A stretch of DNA of 64,000 nucleotides from RUG191 sp045642225 (GTDB taxonomy: Bacteria > Bacillota > Clostridia > Lachnospirales > Lachnospiraceae): NCBI GenBank assembly GCA_045642225.1, contig JAZUIN010000024.1:1-64000 (forward strand), written 5' to 3'. Of the stretch, positions 61,501 through 64,000 are shown piece after piece. Position 1 is the stretch's first letter. Every line of letters begins with the position of its first letter. The notes under the pieces were generated by a model that was not told the origin of the DNA, ran no database searches, and saw nothing but the letters and a program-made list of their open reading frames with translations. Both the position numbers and the translations under genes were made by a program.

Positions 61501-62781
61501 CTAGATTGCTGCGAAACCTTTCTCCAAATCAGCAACAATATCATCAATATGCTCTGTACCAATTGAAAGTCTAATTGTACTTTGAGTAATTCCTTGATCT
61601 TCTAATTCTTCATCTGTAAGCTGTGAATGTGTTGTACTTGCTGGATGAATCACAAGACTCTTAACATCAGCTACATTTGCAAGAAGAGAGAATATTTCTA
61701 GATTGTCTATAAACTTCCAAGCTTCTTCCTTACCGCCTTTGATTTCAAATGTAAATATACTTGCACCACCGTTAGGGAAGTATTTCTTATACAATTCGTG
61801 GTCTGGATGATCTTCTAAGGATGGATGATTAACCTTTGCAACCTTTGGATGATTCTTAAGGAATTCTACAACCTTCTTAGTATTTTCGGCATGTCTATCA
61901 AGACGAAGAGACAATGTCTCTGTTCCTTGAAGTAGTAAGAATGCGTTAAATGGTGAAATTGTAGCGCCTGTGTCACGAAGCAAAATAGCTCTTATATATG
62001 TTACAAATGCTGCTGGACCAACTGCATCATAGAAGCTTACTCCATGGTAACTTGGGTTTGGAGCTGCTATATTGTCATATTTACCACTTGCTTTCCAATC
62101 AAATTTACCCGATTCAACAATAACGCCTCCTAATGTAGTACCATGTCCACCAATAAACTTTGTTGCAGAATGAACTACAATATCTGCACCGTGCTCAATT
62201 GGTCTAAAAAGGTAAGGTGTTCCAAATGTATTATCTACAACTACTGGAAGACCTTCAGCGTGTGCTAACTCTACAATTGCGTCAATATCTGGAATATCTG
62301 AGTTAGGATTTCCCAAAGTCTCAAGATATACTGCTCTTGTATTAGGCTTAATTGCTGCCTTAATTTCTTCTAAATTGTGTGCATCTACAAATGTAGCTTC
62401 GATACCGTATTGTGTTAATGTATGAGCTAACAAATTATAGCTTCCACCATAAATAGTTTTTTGAGCCACGATATGACCACCATTAGCTGCTAAAGCTTGA
62501 ATTGTATATGTGATTGCTGCTGCACCACTTGCAACTGCTAATGCCGCAGAGCCACCTTCTAAAGCTGCTATTCTATCTTCAAATACTCCTTGAGTTGAGT
62601 TAGTTAATCTTCCGTAAATGTTACCAGCATCAGCAAGACCAAATCTATCTGCCGCGTGTTGTGAATCTCTAAATACATAAGATGTTGTCTGATAAATTGG
62701 TACTGCTCTAGCATCTGTTGCTGGATCTGGATTTTCTTGTCCTACGTGTAATTGTAATGTCTCAAATTTATAGTTACTCAT
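61501..62781 (-). CDS. metY: O-acetylhomoserine sulfhydrylase MetY
   Basis: A 426-residue Cys/Met-metabolism PLP enzyme. It begins FETLQLHVGQENPDPATDAR, has YGRLTNSTQGVFEDRIAALE and the PLP lysine in VVHSATKFIGGHGTTLGG, and the long C-terminal part of the O-acetylhomoserine (thiol)-lyase branch. It makes homocysteine from O-acetylhomoserine and sulfide, or cysteine from O-acetylserine. It follows cysK by 40 bp on the same transcript. Start ATG at 62781 with GGAGG upstream. Confidence 0.93.
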   Translation of the reverse strand: MSNYKFETLQLHVGQENPDPATDARAVPIYQTTSYVFRDSQHAADRFGLADAGNIYGRLTNSTQGVFEDRIAALEGGSAALAVASGAAAITYTIQALAANGGHIVAQKTIYGGSYNLLAHTLTQYGIEATFVDAHNLEEIKAAIKPNTRAVYLETLGNPNSDIPDIDAIVELAHAEGLPVVVDNTFGTPYLFRPIEHGADIVVHSATKFIGGHGTTLGGVIVESGKFDWKASGKYDNIAAPNPSYHGVSFYDAVGPAAFVTYIRAILLRDTGATISPFNAFLLLQGTETLSLRLDRHAENTKKVVEFLKNHPKVAKVNHPSLEDHPDHELYKKYFPNGGASIFTFEIKGGKEEAWKFIDNLEIFSLLANVADVKSLVIHPASTTHSQLTDEELEDQGITQSTIRLSIGTEHIDDIVADLEKGFAAI

Positions 62782-62821
62782 TTTTATTTTCCTCCATTAA
62801 TAAATCATTTCTTTCTAAATT

Positions 62822-63757
62822 CTATTCGCTAAATAATGCTGTTGATAAATATCTATCACCTGAATCTGGTAAAACAACTACAATATTTTTACCAGCATTT
62901 TCTGGACGTTCTGCTAAAATAGCTGCTGCTTTAAGTGCTGCACCAGACGAAATACCAACTAGCACGCCCTCTGCTCTTGCAAAAACTCTTCCTTCTGCAA
63001 ATGCATCTTCATTCTCTATCGTAATAACTTCATCATATACTTTTGTATCAAGTGTATCTGGAACAAATCCTGCACCAATTCCTTGAATCTTGTGTGGACC
63101 AGCTTCGCCCTTAGAAAGTACTGGGCTAGTTGCTGGCTCAACAGCTACAACTTGCACATCTGGATTTTTCTCTTTCAAATATTCTCCTACACCCGTAACT
63201 GTTCCGCCTGTACCTACACCTGCTACGAATATATCAACCTTACCATCTGTTTGCTCCCAAATCTCAGGACCTGTTGTAGCTTTGTGTACTGCTGGGTTAG
63301 CAGGGTTAACAAACTGTCCTAAAATGATAGAATCTTCAATCTCTTTGTTTAATTCGTCTGCTTTAGCAATCGCACCCTTCATACCCTTTGCACCATCAGT
63401 TAGTACAAGTTCAGCGCCATACGCTTTAAGTAAATTTCTTCTTTCAACTGACATTGTATCTGGCAAAGTAAGAATTGTTTTATATCCTTTTGCTGCTGCA
63501 ACTGCTGCAAGACCAATTCCTGTGTTACCACTTGTTGGCTCTATAATTGTAGCTCCAGGCTTTAACAAGCCTTTTTCTTCTGCATCAAGAATCATTGCAT
63601 TTGCAACTCTATCCTTAACAGATCCTGCTGGGTTAAGATATTCAAGCTTTGCAAGTATTGTTGCATTTTTGATATCTCTCTTACTACTATAATTATTTAA
63701 CTTCAAAAGTGGTGTTTTACCTATTAACTCAATTGCGCTTTCTTTAATATCTGACAT
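62822..63757 (-). CDS. cysK: Cysteine synthase A
   Basis: A 311-residue fold-type II PLP enzyme. The PLP lysine K48 lies in LEYLNPAGSVKDRVAN, the pyridoxal-phosphate loop is PTSGNTGIGLA, and GTGGTVTGVGEYL binds phosphate. It makes cysteine from O-acetylserine and sulfide. It is first in an operon with metY; a four-cysteine leader peptide lies 50 bp upstream. Start ATG at 63757 after GGAGGAAATATAA. Confidence 0.95.
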   Translation of the reverse strand: MSDIKESAIELIGKTPLLKLNNYSSKRDIKNATILAKLEYLNPAGSVKDRVANAMILDAEEKGLLKPGATIIEPTSGNTGIGLAAVAAAKGYKTILTLPDTMSVERRNLLKAYGAELVLTDGAKGMKGAIAKADELNKEIEDSIILGQFVNPANPAVHKATTGPEIWEQTDGKVDIFVAGVGTGGTVTGVGEYLKEKNPDVQVVAVEPATSPVLSKGEAGPHKIQGIGAGFVPDTLDTKVYDEVITIENEDAFAEGRVFARAEGVLVGISSGAALKAAAILAERPENAGKNIVVVLPDSGDRYLSTALFSE

Positions 63758-63806
63758 TTATATTTCCTCCATCTATTTATTAAATATATTATACATAAAA
63801 TCCTCT

Positions 63807-63866
63807 TTATTTACACATTCGACAACAAGAAGTCATTGTCATCCTTTCATAACAATTATTCATCAT
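63807..63866 (-). CDS. Cysteine-rich leader peptide of cysK-metY
   Basis: A 19-codon frame MMNNCYERMTMTSCCRMCK with AAAGGAG (63871-63877) 4 bp before its first ATG. It has four Cys codons, three in its last six. It lies between the cysK promoter and the cysK start, the place and content of an attenuator that slows ribosomes when charged cysteine tRNA is scarce. No classic terminator follows in the next 50 bp, so control would more likely be by translation or RNA structure. Confidence 0.6.
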   Translation of the reverse strand: MMNNCYERMTMTSCCRMCK

Positions 63867-63906
63867 CAGTCTCCTTTCGCTTACCTTTTCAGTAGGTTAT
63901 GAACAA

Positions 63907-63935
63907 ATTATAAAATGTCTTCAACAACTTGTCTA
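63907..63935 (-). promoter_or_regulatory. Promoter of the cysK leader
   Basis: On the minus strand TAGACA (63930-63935), 17 bp, TATAAT (63907-63912), predicting a start near 63900. Confidence 0.8.
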
Positions 63936-63948
63936 TAATCTAAAAATT

Positions 63949-63983
63949 AGAGCTGGTTATAACCTCTACTTATAACCAGCTCT
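63949..63983. terminator. Terminator at the right edge
   Basis: AGAGCTGGTTATA (63949-63961) and TATAACCAGCTCT (63971-63983) form a 13-bp perfect stem. T-rich sequence flanks it on both sides on the relevant strand, so it may end transcripts from a gene outside the window. Confidence 0.8.
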
Positions 63984-64000
63984 CTTATTAATCATTTTCA

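Noticed and set aside
63758..63866. T-box or SAM riboswitch before cysK
   Set aside because: The leader is only about 140 nt and none of the T-box or SAM core motifs was seen; a leader peptide explains the site better.

Overview
The window looks like chromosome of a low-GC, motile, obligately fermentative Firmicute, most likely a Lachnospiraceae (Butyrivibrio / Lachnospira / Roseburia-like). Reasons: strong AGGAGG-type ribosome binding sites, AT-rich sigma-A promoters (TTGACA-N17-TATAAT), bifunctional AdhE, PlsY plus a UgtP-like glycosyltransferase, a domain-permuted GH3 beta-glucosidase of the rumen type, a chemoreceptor and many cyclic-di-GMP proteins. Genus is inference. No rRNA, tRNA or CRISPR array was seen.

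Layout. 1-270 is the edge of an HD-domain gene. About 450-16,730 is an accessory defence island. It is punctuated by three short genes that each encode only the first residues of a low-molecular-weight tyrosine phosphatase (copies at 452-589, 8930-8998 and 16673-16723, all minus strand), which I read as repeated scars of integration at one target. Between the first two copies lie a PIN-like membrane protein (probably frameshifted), a dead integrase and a restriction-modification locus: two methyltransferases with an HTH regulator on the plus strand, facing a controller protein, an HNH endonuclease, a frameshifted PD-(D/E)XK nuclease and a third nuclease on the minus strand. Between copies two and three lie an Mrr-like nuclease with a NACHT-type STAND ATPase, a DUF4238 protein and an HTH-DUF3990 toxin-like pair. 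16.8-21 kb is a decayed border zone with several broken genes.

21-64 kb is ordinary backbone, mostly on the minus strand: cyclic-di-GMP enzymes, nadE, nitroreductase, secA, a roughly 700-nt apparently non-coding structured transcript, methionine aminopeptidase, a foldase-like protein, a cell-wall endopeptidase, an EAL protein, a glycolipid synthase with plsY, a chemoreceptor with degV, an aminotransferase, a GH2-GH3-transporter glycoside operon, mscL, the pantothenate/CoA operon (panB-panC-panD-coaBC), a type I toxin-antitoxin module with antisense RNA, a hybrid kinase followed by a DUF342-receiver fusion, another HD-GYP protein, adhE with Rex-like sites, and a cysK-metY operon preceded by a cysteine-rich leader peptide.

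The strongest candidates for something new are the ~700-nt RNA at 29202-29904, the Mrr-NACHT pair with its neighbours, the repeated phosphatase-start integration scars with the cloverleaf-like repeat at 626-746, and the four-cysteine leader peptide at 63807-63866. Several genes carry single frame breaks in homopolymers or dinucleotide runs; whether these are real decay, phase variation or sequencing error cannot be decided from one sequence.
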